Shown here: positions 25,704 to 34,232 of the stretch, piece by piece
Numbering within the stretch: the stretch's first letter is position 1
Layout: each line of letters opens with the position of its first letter
Assembly: GCA_900550545.1 (NCBI GenBank)
Contig: URSS01000027.1
Location: forward strand, 1-37,925
From: an uncultured Lachnobacterium sp.
GTDB lineage: Bacteria; Bacillota; Clostridia; Lachnospirales; Lachnospiraceae
Direction: 5' to 3'
DNA length: 37,925 nt
The notes under the pieces: generated by a model
What the model saw: the letters and a program-made list of their open reading frames with translations, nothing else
Told to the model about the DNA's origin: nothing
Databases searched by the model: none
Program-made: the position numbers and the translations under genes

Positions 25704-26897
25704 TTACTCGACAATGTTTACATTGTGATAGTACCAGTTGATGCCTCCGGTAATTGTGGCATCGTCTAAGGTCTGATTCTCGGCACCAATGGTTTCTCCG
25801 GTGTTTGTTTTTAAGACACCATCAAATACATTATTTTGTCCGCTGAGAATTGAGGCAGTTGCCTCATCGACTTTTTCCTGTGTACCATCTGCAACGAACG
25901 ATGCGAGATTGGTTATACCGACGAGTCCTTCGGCCATACCACCATAATAATTGCTTCCGTCCCATGTGCCATTGATAATGCTTTTGACGGCGGAAGTATA
26001 ATAAGCACTCCAGTTCCAGATGACGCTTGTCAGACAGGAATCCGGTGTTTCTTTGCTCATATCGGAGTTATAACCGATACCGTAGACTCCGCGCTTCTGT
26101 GCAAGTGTCTGTGGATAGGCGGTATCACAGTGTTGCGTCATAACATCACATCCCATATCAAGAAGTTTCTCGGATGCGGCTTTTTCTTTGTCCGGATCGT
26201 ACCAGCTGTTTGTAACGACAACATAAATCTGTGCGTCGGAATTGACGGATTCGACACCAATGGCAAATGCGTCAATGCCTCCGGTTACCTCAGAATTGGA
26301 AGAATCCTGAGCGGCAACGTAGCCGATTTTATTGCTTTTTGTATTCATGCCGGCAACAATTCCGCTGAGATACCTTGCCTGATAAATACGACCGAAATAA
26401 TTATTGAAATTTTTGCCATTAGAAAGATAACCGGTTCCATGTGAAAAATAGACATCGGGATATTGCTCGGCTAACGCAGCCGTAGTTTCCATATATCCCC
26501 AACTGGTTGTAAATATGATGTTGCATCCTTCGGAAATGCAGTCTTTGATAGCTTTTTCCGTGGCAGCAGCATCCCCGTCATCGACAATTTTGCGGACAAT
26601 CTGATCGGAGTCTAAACCAAGATTCTCCTGCATTCCCTGAATGCCAAGATCGTGAGTGTAGGAGTAGCCGCTTCCTTCGGATGGATCAGATATGTATAAA
26701 ACCCCGACTTTAATAGAATCCTTTGAAATGCCGGAGCTGCCCGTTGTCGTGTTGGTTGACGTGGCTGTTCCTTCGGTGGAAGTGTAGCCCTCGTTTGTGG
26801 CGTAATCATCTGGTGTACCACCGGATGCTCCACACCCGGTCAGCAGACCAAACATTATGAATATTGTAATCAGCTTTGCAAGTTTTCGTCTCTTCAT
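25704..26897 (-). CDS. BMP-family (Med/PnrA-like) substrate-binding lipoprotein
   Basis: 397 residues. The signal peptide ends in LLTGC (Cys22), with a Ser/Thr-rich linker to about residue 55. The BMP domain starts with KVGVLYISDPSEGSGYSY. IFTTSWGYMETTAALAEQYP and RIYQARYLSGIVAGM are typical of the PnrA-like family, which often binds purine nucleosides. The start at 26897 fits a lipoprotein and a GGGGG-type ribosome site; the longer in-frame start would bury the signal peptide. No ABC ATPase or permease is adjacent; the chemoreceptor follows instead. The ligand is unproven. Confidence 0.9.
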   Translation of the reverse strand: MKRRKLAKLITIFIMFGLLTGCGASGGTPDDYATNEGYTSTEGTATSTNTTTGSSGISKDSIKVGVLYISDPSEGSGYSYTHDLGIQGMQENLGLDSDQIVRKIVDDGDAAATEKAIKDCISEGCNIIFTTSWGYMETTAALAEQYPDVYFSHGTGYLSNGKNFNNYFGRIYQARYLSGIVAGMNTKSNKIGYVAAQDSSNSEVTGGIDAFAIGVESVNSDAQIYVVVTNSWYDPDKEKAASEKLLDMGCDVMTQHCDTAYPQTLAQKRGVYGIGYNSDMSKETPDSCLTSVIWNWSAYYTSAVKSIINGTWDGSNYYGGMAEGLVGITNLASFVADGTQEKVDEATASILSGQNNVFDGVLKTNTGETIGAENQTLDDATITGGINWYYHNVNIVE

Positions 26898-26934
26898 CCC
26901 ATATTCCCCCTCTGATAAACAATCTTTTAATACT

Positions 26935-26962
26935 ATTTTACCAAATATGGGCAAAAAAACAA
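26935..26962 (-). promoter_or_regulatory. Promoter of the BMP-chemoreceptor operon
   Basis: On the minus strand, TTGTTT (26962-26957) and TAAAAT (26940-26935) are separated by 16 bp, about 40 bp upstream of the BMP start. Confidence 0.5.
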
Positions 26963-27085
26963 CTTTATTTTACACAAAATGACGAAAAAACGAATGAAAT
27001 GACATTATGGATTATATATAATATCGAAGATGTCATCCGTATATACTTTGTGAGATATTTCTACACCATTTCTTTGGCAAAAACA

Positions 27086-27114
27086 TTGAAAAAAGCCAAA
27101 AAACAGAATATAAT
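27086..27114 (+). promoter_or_regulatory. Promoter of the second MATE gene
   Basis: TTGAAA and TATAAT are separated by 17 bp. They lie about 58 bp upstream of the ATG at 27172. Confidence 0.7.
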
Positions 27115-27171
27115 AGTTCCGCTTAAAAGGGTGATGGAAGATAGTATAAATAAATTAAGAGGATTAAGATC

Positions 27172-28521
27172 ATGAAAGATTTAACAAAAGGAAGACCATC
27201 CACACTGATACTGGCATTTGCATTGCCGATTTTTCTGGCGAATCTGTTGCAGCTTACCTACAGTCTTGTGGATACAAGAATCGTTGGCTCTTTTCTAGGC
27301 GAAGATACACTTGCGGCAGTGGGAGCTACCACGACACTGAGCAATCTGATGATTGGATTTCTGATGGGATTGTCCAACGGATTTGCGATTATTACTGCAC
27401 AGAAATTTGGAGCGAAAGATGAGCAGGGAGTGAAGAAATCATTTGCGATGTCTTTGAAATTAGGATGTGTGATCGCTGTGGTGATCACGGTATTGTGCCT
27501 TGTATTTTTACAGCCGATCCTGCGGTTTTTAAATGTATCAAAGGCGTTACGGCCGATAGCGACTTCCTACATATTTATTATTATTGCAGGATTGCTTGCT
27601 ACCTTTTTATATGATGCATGTGCGGCAGCACTTCGTGCGCTTGGCGATACGGTCACACCACTGGTGATCCTGCTTATTTCGGTATGTCTGAATATTGCAG
27701 GGGATTTGTTTTTTGTAGTTGTTGTAAAAGCCGGTGTAAGAGGTGCGGCAATTGCTACGGTTCTGGCACAGATATTAGCATTCGTCATCTGCTGGATTTA
27801 TATGGTGACCCGTTTTGAAATGTTACGGCTTCGCAGGACGGATTTTGTAAATGATGATTCCGGTATGCTAAAAAATATGCTGAGCGCGGGTTTGTCCATG
27901 GGATTTATGAGTTCGCTTATTAATATTGGTTCGCTGACATTGCAGACTGCAATCAACAAACTTGGAAAAGATATTATTGTTGCACATACCGCAGCACGCA
28001 AGATCTCAGAGATGTTTATGATTATGTTCACAGTGTTTGGTCAGACGATGGCAACCTATTGCGGACAGAATATTGGAGCGGGAAAAGTGGAACGTGTCAA
28101 AAAAGGTATCTGGCTTTCTGTTTTTTATACGTGTATCTGGTGTACCCTTGCGATTGTCGCAAGCTATACCATTGGTCCGTGGCTCGTATATATGGTAACG
28201 GGAAGTCACAATGAAGTGGTAATCACCAATGCCACAAATTATCTGAAATTTGATACATTATTTTATTATGTAACAGCCGTCATCTGTGTGGTAAGAAATG
28301 CCATGCAGGGACTTGGGGAACAGATCACACCGCTTGTTTCAAGCTCGTTGGAGATGATTGGAAAAATCGTGATTGCGTTCACGCTGGTTCCGATGCTCGG
28401 ATATACCGGTGTTATTGTGGCGGAACCACTGGTATGGTTTATTATGGTGATTCCGTTGATTATCAAAATCTTCCGGATGCCTGTACTTCATAAGACGCAC
28501 GAGGCAAATTCAAATCAATAA
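27172..28521 (+). CDS. MATE family efflux transporter
   Basis: A 449-residue, 12-helix exporter. The N-terminus LAFALPIFLANLLQLTYSLV is typical of MATE proteins. DTRIVGSFLGEDTLAAVGAT and NGFAIITAQKFGAKDE follow. It belongs to a different MATE subgroup from the gene at 3604-4920, so the two are not a recent duplication. It is monocistronic, with a clear promoter and terminator. The exported compound is unknown. Confidence 0.92.
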   Translation: MKDLTKGRPSTLILAFALPIFLANLLQLTYSLVDTRIVGSFLGEDTLAAVGATTTLSNLMIGFLMGLSNGFAIITAQKFGAKDEQGVKKSFAMSLKLGCVIAVVITVLCLVFLQPILRFLNVSKALRPIATSYIFIIIAGLLATFLYDACAAALRALGDTVTPLVILLISVCLNIAGDLFFVVVVKAGVRGAAIATVLAQILAFVICWIYMVTRFEMLRLRRTDFVNDDSGMLKNMLSAGLSMGFMSSLINIGSLTLQTAINKLGKDIIVAHTAARKISEMFMIMFTVFGQTMATYCGQNIGAGKVERVKKGIWLSVFYTCIWCTLAIVASYTIGPWLVYMVTGSHNEVVITNATNYLKFDTLFYYVTAVICVVRNAMQGLGEQITPLVSSSLEMIGKIVIAFTLVPMLGYTGVIVAEPLVWFIMVIPLIIKIFRMPVLHKTHEANSNQ

Positions 28522-28540
28522 AGGTAGAAAAAGTTTCATG

Positions 28541-28577
28541 AAAAAAGCGACGGTCGTTTTGTGATCGTCGCTTTTTT
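28541..28577 (+). terminator. Rho-independent terminator of the second MATE gene
   Basis: AAAAAAGCGACG pairs with CGTCGCTTTTTT around a 13-base loop. The A and T runs on either side let it work in both directions, so it may also end the convergent cupin transcript. Confidence 0.9.
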
Positions 28578-28587
28578 ATGGACAAAA

Positions 28588-28914
28588 TTATTCTAATACA
28601 AGAAGCAGTCCCATCTTGAATTTTCCGTCAGCAGTTACACTGTGGAGACCGTTTTTATCAAAACGGAAATTTTCGCCTTCGGAAAGTTTGTAATCTTTTC
28701 CTTCGTATCCGATGGTTGCTTTTCCTTCCAATGCAAAAATGATAGCGTTGCCAGGAGCACGGTGCGGAGAGAGTCCGGTTCCCTCATCGAAAGCCATGAG
28801 AACGAATTTCATGGTATCGTTGCTTACGACATCAAGGTTGCTGATGCTTCCTTCTTCATAAGAAATTAAGTCTTTGAGTTTCATTACTTCGCCAGATTTG
28901 ATGATGTTGATCAT
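28588..28914 (-). CDS. Small single-domain cupin protein
   Basis: A 108-residue beta-barrel protein. Cupin motif 1 is read as GTGLSPHRAPGNAIIFALEG and motif 2 as LSEGENFRFDKNGLHSV. Only some of the usual metal-binding His and Glu residues are present (His in SPHRAP and in GLHSV), so metal binding is uncertain. GAAAGG precedes the ATG. A TATAAT on the minus strand (28983-28978) could be its -10, though no good -35 was found. The function is unknown. Confidence 0.82.
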   Translation of the reverse strand: MINIIKSGEVMKLKDLISYEEGSISNLDVVSNDTMKFVLMAFDEGTGLSPHRAPGNAIIFALEGKATIGYEGKDYKLSEGENFRFDKNGLHSVTADGKFKMGLLLVLE

Positions 28915-29139
28915 AAATTAAATCCTTTCCTGAACATTTGCACATGCGAAGTGGTAGTGAATGCATGGCATGTTCTTATTATAGTGTAGTTTTTGTGTAT
29001 ATATGTTGTCTATGCAACGAAATTACTTTTTTTAATTCAAAAGAAATACTTTTAGATTGTTTGTATTTTATAAATAGTATACACAATTTAAAGAAAAATG
29101 GAATGAAAAAAGAAAAATAAAAAATATTGCATAAAATAG

Positions 29140-29168
29140 TTGACAATAATATGAATAAGTGATAATAT
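29140..29168 (+). promoter_or_regulatory. Strong promoter of a candidate noncoding RNA
   Basis: A consensus TTGACA (29140-29145), a 17-bp spacer and TAATAT (29163-29168) predict transcription from about 29175. No protein gene starts for another 620 bp. Confidence 0.75.
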
Positions 29169-29174
29169 ACAGTT

Positions 29175-29400
29175 AACAACAAACAAGACCTAATTACACA
29201 AGACTTCCGAAATATACCAATAGGTGAGAGGAAGCTGATTTGGAACAATAGATGAACGAAGATTGGAGTAAGCAGGGATTGAATGAGAAACGGAGGTACA
29301 GTCCAATGGGATGACAAGCGAACACAGGACCCTTCAATATAAGCGTGGTAATGCATAAGAGTTCCCAGCAAGAGAGACCTTTCCAATGAAATGAGAATAA
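29175..29400 (+). ncRNA. Candidate structured noncoding RNA (possibly raiA-class)
   Basis: It follows a consensus promoter and has no credible reading frame. Pairings visible by eye are an enclosing helix TTGGAA (about 29239) with TTCCAA (about 29385), GTCC with GGAC around a ~22-nt loop (about 29311-29340), and CTTCC (about 29205) with GGAAG or CGGAGG as alternatives. Purine-rich single-stranded segments such as GAGAAACGGAGG and GACAAGCGAAC look like conserved joining regions. Length and style recall the raiA RNA motif of Clostridia. That is from memory and not verified, and no raiA gene is adjacent. It is better supported as some structured RNA than as any named class. Confidence 0.6.
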
Positions 29401-29672
29401 TCTTAATAATTATCAGAAGGATAATCGAAAAGGAAGGTAATATATATAATATGCATTTATATTTGAAGGATGAATCGGAAGAGATTACCACAATTGTAAT
29501 TTAAAGAAATAAAATATATCAGGGAATATATTTTATCTGCGGAATGAGTCTTTAAGTTACCCCTTTACATAGAGAATATATAGTAACTCTCTAAGTAAAT
29601 GAAATATTTACGAGCTGAGAACCATAAAATAAAACAGAAAGGATAAACAAAATTGAATACCGAAGAAGAGTA
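29401..29672 (+). other. A/T-rich tail between the RNA candidate and its terminator
   Basis: About 270 bp with no convincing gene. It contains a perfect 9-bp A/T stem (AAAATATAT/ATATATTTT, about 29503-29527), which may be a weak terminator. A TAGAGA/TCTCTA hairpin is at about 29570-29600 and a GTAAAT/ATTTAC hairpin at about 29597-29612. A 17-codon frame at 29452 has a GGAAGG site but no other support. Confidence 0.4.
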
Positions 29673-29725
29673 GAACGGTCACTGTATTTTTAAATTATAA
29701 AGTATGGTGGCCGTTCTCATTTTGC
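29673..29725 (+). terminator. Rho-independent terminator of the ncRNA transcript
   Basis: GAACGG (29673-29678) with CAC inside pairs with GTG and CCGTTC (29711-29716) around an A/T-rich loop, followed by TCATTTT. It ends any transcript from the 29140 promoter and isolates the HAD gene. Confidence 0.75.
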
Positions 29726-29794
29726 GTTATGGGATTGTATCTTTCCAAAAAATAGGTTATCCTAAAAGTCAAAAACGGGAAAGATGAGTGGATT

Positions 29795-30475
29795 ATGATA
29801 AAAGCAGTTATTTTTGATATGGATGGAACTCTGATTGACACAGAAAAATATTATCGTATCTTCTGGCCGAAAGCATTGGCGCATTTTGGATATGAGATGA
29901 GTGATGAACAGGCACTGTCGATGCGCTCACTGGGACAACCTTATGCACCGCAGCATCTGAAAGATATGTTTAAAGACCCAGATCTGGATTATGCAGCAAT
30001 CCGCAGATACCGGAAAGAAATTATGGAAGAATGTCTTGATGAAAATGGAATTGAAATCAAACCGGGTGTATTTGCATTGCTTGACTTTTTAAAAGAGAAA
30101 AAGATTAAGCGGGCAATCGCGACAGCGACGGATACACAACGGACGGAAAAATATTTAAAAAATTTGGGCTTGTATGATTATTTTGATGAAATTATCTGTG
30201 CAACGATGGTGGAGCATGGCAAACCGGCACCGGATATTTATCAATATGCCTGTGAGCAGCTGCATCTGGCCCCGGCGGAGTGTATGGCAGTAGAAGATTC
30301 ACCAAATGGTGTGAGTTCTGCATATGATGCCGGATGCAAAGTTGTGATGGTGCCGGATCAGGCCCCACCCGATGAAGAGACAAAGAAAAAAATTGCAGCG
30401 TGCCCGGACTCGCTGGATGAGATTATAAAATTATTTGATGCCCTTGCGCAAAAAAAAAACAGGGGTATAATATGA
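29795..30475 (+). CDS. HAD-superfamily phosphatase, beta-phosphoglucomutase-like subfamily
   Basis: 226 residues. Motif I is FDMDGTLIDT with the Asp8 nucleophile and Asp10. The helical cap domain (about 16-85) marks subfamily I. Motif II lies in IATATDT, motif III is HGKPAPD and motif IV is VEDSPNG. Such proteins dephosphorylate sugar phosphates or nucleotides, or isomerise beta-glucose 1-phosphate; the substrate cannot be read. The stop codon, TGA at 30473-30475, lies inside the left end of the dispersed repeat, so the C-terminus has been reset by it. The ribosome site is weak. Confidence 0.88.
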   Translation: MIKAVIFDMDGTLIDTEKYYRIFWPKALAHFGYEMSDEQALSMRSLGQPYAPQHLKDMFKDPDLDYAAIRRYRKEIMEECLDENGIEIKPGVFALLDFLKEKKIKRAIATATDTQRTEKYLKNLGLYDYFDEIICATMVEHGKPAPDIYQYACEQLHLAPAECMAVEDSPNGVSSAYDAGCKVVMVPDQAPPDEETKKKIAACPDSLDEIIKLFDALAQKKNRGII

Positions 30476-30651
30476 TTAAAGGGTCAAAAGGTATCATCGA
30501 TGCATGCTTGCATGCAATTCGATGTATACCTTAGTGACCCGCACTACACCGAGAAAGTAGCAATTTACTGCTGAAACGCAGAAAATTAGCGGATTTCGAG
30601 GTGGAGTCAGATTACGGGAATGCGTAGCATGTAGTAATCTGATTAATCATA
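30472..30651. repeat. Dispersed structured repeat, copy 2 (180 bp)
   Basis: Identical over 180 bp to 23763-23942, in the same orientation. It starts ATGATTAA and ends TTAATCAT, an 8-bp inverted terminus. It contains the same two long hairpins. The extra right end of copy 1 (ATACCTTTTGACCCT) is missing. It fills the space between the HAD stop and the yqeY ribosome site, so it is transcribed as the yqeY leader if the two genes share a transcript. Confidence 0.9.
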
Positions 30652-30682
30652 ATTAAACATAAATGAGTAGGAGGAATAGATC

Positions 30683-31123
30683 ATGCAGATCGAACAATTA
30701 CGTAAAGATATGATGGCTGCTATGAAGGCACACGACAAAGAGAGAAAAGATGCGATTTCCTCACTGGTATCCGCAGTGAAGAAAAATGCAATTGATGCGG
30801 GAACTCGTGATGATATTCCGGAAGATATGGTAAACAGTACCATTATGAAGGAATTAAAAACCGTAAAGGAGCAGATTGATTCCTGTCCAAAGGATCGTAC
30901 AGATCTGATCGAAGAATATCAGAAGCGTTATGACATCATCAGTGAGTATGCGCCAAAGATGCTTTCAAAGGATGAGGTAAAGGCTATTCTGACGGAAAAA
31001 TATGCGGATGTGATCGCTACCCAAAATAAGGGACAGATTATGAAAGCTGTTATGGCTGAACTGAAAGGAAAGGCAGATGGAAAGGTAATCAACGAAGTTG
31101 TAACCGAACTCTGCAATGCATAG
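30683..31123 (+). CDS. yqeY: GatB/YqeY domain protein
   Basis: 146 residues, the normal stand-alone YqeY length. It is an all-helical protein starting LRKDMMAAMKAHDKERKDAI. The C-terminal half carries QNKGQIMKAVMAELKGKADG, the tail domain shared with GatB that contacts tRNA in the amidotransferase. The cellular role of free YqeY is not settled. GTAGGAGGAATAG precedes the ATG. Its leader contains repeat copy 2. Confidence 0.93.
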   Translation: MQIEQLRKDMMAAMKAHDKERKDAISSLVSAVKKNAIDAGTRDDIPEDMVNSTIMKELKTVKEQIDSCPKDRTDLIEEYQKRYDIISEYAPKMLSKDEVKAILTEKYADVIATQNKGQIMKAVMAELKGKADGKVINEVVTELCNA

Positions 31124-31125
31124 CA

Positions 31126-31674
31126 TCAGGCTTGCTTCAAAAAGAAACGAATATTGCTGATGCGAAGGATGGCTCCCTGACTTTGTGCACCGGTAGAAAT
31201 CGAATTTGCAATATTCTGTTTTTCACAACTTAATGTTTTCACGAGATAAAACTCCTTTCGCGCAGCGGAAGGAGTTTCGTGCATATAGGAGATGACATCC
31301 GGTGTACTGACTGGTCCTTGATAATCATCGCCAAGGACAGCAGTGGCATCCTGTGGTTGGAAAATATTAGGGATAATGACATCGATAGCTTTGTCATAAT
31401 CTGCGTCGGCAATGTCGATGGACAGGCGGATATAACAGCTTCCATCAGAAGGCATCTGTGCCTTAAGGTCTGAGATACGGAGATAGCCCCATCGTTTGGC
31501 TGCTTCTTCCTCTAATTTTGGAAGAAATTGTGTTTTTTGCGCATTGATAACATTGACAAGCATAGCGAATTTCTGATCGTTTGGCAGGCGTTTGATCATT
31601 CCGATGCCGGGAACTTTCGGAAGTTTTACCTGATCAATATTGATTTCTGCGATATCTAATATAAGACGAAACAT
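31126..31674 (-). CDS. Protein of unknown function
   Basis: 182 residues starting MFRLILDIAEINIDQVKLPKV; no family recognised. It appears soluble, with no signal peptide or membrane helix, and mixed alpha/beta. The start at 31674 is supported by AAAGGAGCGACACATT; an upstream in-frame ATG at 31755 lacks one. It is convergent with yqeY, with only 2 bp between stop codons. A strong hairpin, CTCCTT/AAGGAG with GCGC in the loop, lies inside its coding region at about 31250-31275. On the minus strand this is followed by TTTT, resembling an internal terminator. Confidence 0.7.
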   Translation of the reverse strand: MFRLILDIAEINIDQVKLPKVPGIGMIKRLPNDQKFAMLVNVINAQKTQFLPKLEEEAAKRWGYLRISDLKAQMPSDGSCYIRLSIDIADADYDKAIDVIIPNIFQPQDATAVLGDDYQGPVSTPDVISYMHETPSAARKEFYLVKTLSCEKQNIANSISTGAQSQGAILRISNIRFFLKQA

Positions 31675-31834
31675 AATGTGTCGCTCCTTTATTATTTGTA
31701 TAATATTCTGTGAATGTAGGCAACAGGACTGAATGGTTACAAAATTTGCAAACAATAAGTTTTACTGTGGAAGAGTATAACAAATTTTTGCAGTATTTGA
31801 CAATAAAATTTTAGATGTAGAGATAGAATTGATG

Positions 31835-31877
31835 GGAGCAGGAAATACATAAATCCGATAGACATTTTGACTGCTCC
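31835..31877 (+). promoter_or_regulatory. Leader inverted repeat upstream of the polysaccharide genes
   Basis: GGAGCAG (31835-31841) and CTGCTCC (31871-31877) are perfect complements 29 bp apart in the 150-bp leader before the glycosylphosphotransferase. They may form an attenuator-like stem. A TTGACA at 31798 has no well-spaced -10. Confidence 0.4.
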
Positions 31878-31933
31878 GTAGTAGAATAAAAGCTAAGTAC
31901 ATGGTGAAAATCCAGGTAGGAGCGGTCTTTATA

Positions 31934-33337
31934 ATGAAACAAAAGAAAAAATACAGTTTATTAAAACATTTGGATTTCCTGTTGCTGGATTTGTTATGTG
32001 TTGAGATATGCTTTTTCGGAGCCTGTATGGTTCGTAAAAATACATTTCTGGATCTGATGGAACGATACATCGGAATGTCAGTAATCTTACTTGTTACATT
32101 TTTGTTTATTACAGCATTCTGGAACATTTATTCCGGAATATTGAGGCGTAATTTTCGTGACGAGTTTCGCAGCGTATTTGGTTTGATCGCCGGTTTATTT
32201 GTTGCATTGACGCTGTATTGTTTTGTGACGAAAAAAAGTGAAGATTATTCGCGTGCAGTATTATTGACGTTTATTTTCTGCGCACTTCCGGTAGTATATC
32301 TGGAGCGCCTGGTATGGAAAGAATACATTCGAAAAAGAGTGCGTCGTGCTTCCGGAGAAGTCCTGTTGTTTATTGATGAAGAGAATATACAGCGGAAAAT
32401 TGAACTGTTTACAGATAAAGCAAATTCCGGCGTGATTGTTACAGGCATCATTACCTATGAGAAGTCGGAGTGTACGCAGGTGCAGGGAATCCCAATTGTA
32501 GGGTGGAGAGAAGAACTGTATGAATATGTTGAGACGCACAATGTAGATTGCGTGTACATGTATCTGAGCGATGTTCCTTTGCACGAATATGTCGATTTCC
32601 TTGTGAGAAAAAATGTGATTGTCTATCGTGCACTTCGAAATCTGGAAAAGAGTTCGTATCGTTACAGCATATCAGAAATGAATGGCTACCAAACGTTATG
32701 TATACGGGAAAGAGAACGGTCGATTGGTTTTGTGGTAACGAAGAGGCTTGCGGATATACTGGTATCGCTTCTGGCGCTGATCGTCACTCTGCCAGTTTCT
32801 CTCATTACAGCCATCGCAATCAAACTCGAAGATGGTGGTCCGGTCATCTATTCTTCGAAGCGAATTGGACAGGGGGGAAAGGAATTTTGTATATACAAAT
32901 TCCGAAGCATGAAGCTGAATGCGGATGATCTGGAAAAGACACTGACATCAGAAGAACGGGAACGTTATTTCCGGGAGTTCAAGCTGGACAATGACCAGCG
33001 CATTACGAAGACAGGAAAATTTATTCGCAAGCATAGTATCGATGAACTTCCACAGTTTATTAACATATTAAAAGGAGATATGGCTTTAATCGGCCCGCGT
33101 CCATTGGTAAAAAAGGAAATCGAAGTCAATTATCCGAAGGACAGTGAGTTATTGTTGAGTGTGAAGCCTGGACTGACAGGATACTGGCAGGCATTTGGAA
33201 GAAATCGTGTTATGTATGAAAATGGTCAGAGACAGAAAATGGAACTGTATTACATTGAACATTCCTGTTGGAATATGGATATTCGTATTCTCTGGCAGAC
33301 AATAAAAGTTGTGTTATCCGGGGATGGTGCACAGTAG
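31934..33337 (+). CDS. Polyprenyl glycosylphosphotransferase (initiating sugar transferase)
   Basis: A 467-residue membrane enzyme. Four or five N-terminal helices (to about residue 140) are followed by a CoA-binding-like cytosolic part. A further membrane segment, LADILVSLLALIVTLPVSLI, leads into the catalytic Bac_transf domain. That domain has YKFRSMKLNAD, the DELPQF motif, ALIGPRPL and KPGLTGYWQAFGR. It transfers a sugar phosphate to undecaprenyl phosphate to start capsule or exopolysaccharide repeat synthesis. The start at 31934 follows TAGGAGCGG. It overlaps the next gene by one base. Confidence 0.93.
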   Translation: MKQKKKYSLLKHLDFLLLDLLCVEICFFGACMVRKNTFLDLMERYIGMSVILLVTFLFITAFWNIYSGILRRNFRDEFRSVFGLIAGLFVALTLYCFVTKKSEDYSRAVLLTFIFCALPVVYLERLVWKEYIRKRVRRASGEVLLFIDEENIQRKIELFTDKANSGVIVTGIITYEKSECTQVQGIPIVGWREELYEYVETHNVDCVYMYLSDVPLHEYVDFLVRKNVIVYRALRNLEKSSYRYSISEMNGYQTLCIRERERSIGFVVTKRLADILVSLLALIVTLPVSLITAIAIKLEDGGPVIYSSKRIGQGGKEFCIYKFRSMKLNADDLEKTLTSEERERYFREFKLDNDQRITKTGKFIRKHSIDELPQFINILKGDMALIGPRPLVKKEIEVNYPKDSELLLSVKPGLTGYWQAFGRNRVMYENGQRQKMELYYIEHSCWNMDIRILWQTIKVVLSGDGAQ

Positions 33338-34086
33338 TGAAAAATATAAAAATCATTGTTGCTACACATAAAAAATATAAAATGCCAAATGATATGATGT
33401 ATCTTCCTGTGCAAGTAGGTGCAGAGGAAAAGGAATCACTTGGATATGCAAGAGATAATGAAGGAGAAAACATATCAAAAAAGAATCCAAATTATTGTGA
33501 ACTGACAGGTCTTTATTGGGCCTGGAAAAATCTGGATGCAGAGTACCTTGGATTGGCTCATTATCGCAGACATTATACAGTAAAAAAGCATGGAAACAAA
33601 TGGAATAGTATTTTAACGCAAGCACAGTTGGAACCGTTGCTGGCAGACAATGACATTATTCTTCCACCAAAAAGAAACTATTTTATAGAGACAACCTATA
33701 CGCAATATGTACATGCGCATCATGTGGCAGATCTGGATCTGACCAGAGAGATTCTTGTAGAAAAGTATCCCATGTATGTGAAATATTTCGATAATTGCAT
33801 GAAAAGTACAAAGGGACATAAGTTCAATATGTTTATTATGAAACGGGAGTATGCAGACCAGTATTGTGAATGGTTGTTTGATGTCCTTTTTGAATTGGAA
33901 AAGAGATTGGATATATCTGCGTATTCACAAAATGATGCAAGAGTGTTTGGATTTGTAAGTGAACGCTTGCTGGATGTCTGGTTGGATGCAAATCATAGAG
34001 GGTATAAAGAAATTCCGGTGATGTTTATGGAAAAGCAGAATTGGATTGTGAAGGCATTTAATTTCTTAAAGAGAAAATTTTGTTAA
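33337..34086 (+). CDS. DUF4422 glycosyltransferase-like protein
   Basis: 249 residues. The N-terminus IIVATHKKYKMP and the block NPNYCELTGLYWAWKN are DUF4422 signatures. GLAHYRRHY and IILPPKRNY follow. The family is found in capsule and exopolysaccharide loci and is regarded as glycosyltransferase. The GTG start at 33337 shares its G with the TAG stop of the preceding gene, so translation is coupled. The locus stops abruptly here, and an IS110-family element follows within about 100 bp. Further polysaccharide genes may have been displaced. Confidence 0.88.
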   Translation: MKNIKIIVATHKKYKMPNDMMYLPVQVGAEEKESLGYARDNEGENISKKNPNYCELTGLYWAWKNLDAEYLGLAHYRRHYTVKKHGNKWNSILTQAQLEPLLADNDIILPPKRNYFIETTYTQYVHAHHVADLDLTREILVEKYPMYVKYFDNCMKSTKGHKFNMFIMKREYADQYCEWLFDVLFELEKRLDISAYSQNDARVFGFVSERLLDVWLDANHRGYKEIPVMFMEKQNWIVKAFNFLKRKFC

Positions 34087-34232
34087 TCATAATATTTGGA
34101 GACCAGCTATGAAAAGTCAACCATAAATTAGAAAAAAATTTCTTTTTCATATCGGTGGTAAAAAAGGGTAACTTTAATAGAGCTCCCTTAAGGTGCTTTT
34201 TCAAAATCTATCGATATTGGTATACAGACCTC

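Noticed and set aside
29452..29505. 17-residue peptide MHLYLKDESEEITTIVI
   Set aside because: The spacing from the GGAAGG site is loose and there is no conservation evidence; it lies in the A/T-rich tail of the RNA unit.
29653..29673. Six-residue leader peptide (TTG start, MNTEEE) just before the terminator
   Set aside because: No amino-acid-control pattern and no following biosynthetic gene; probably chance.
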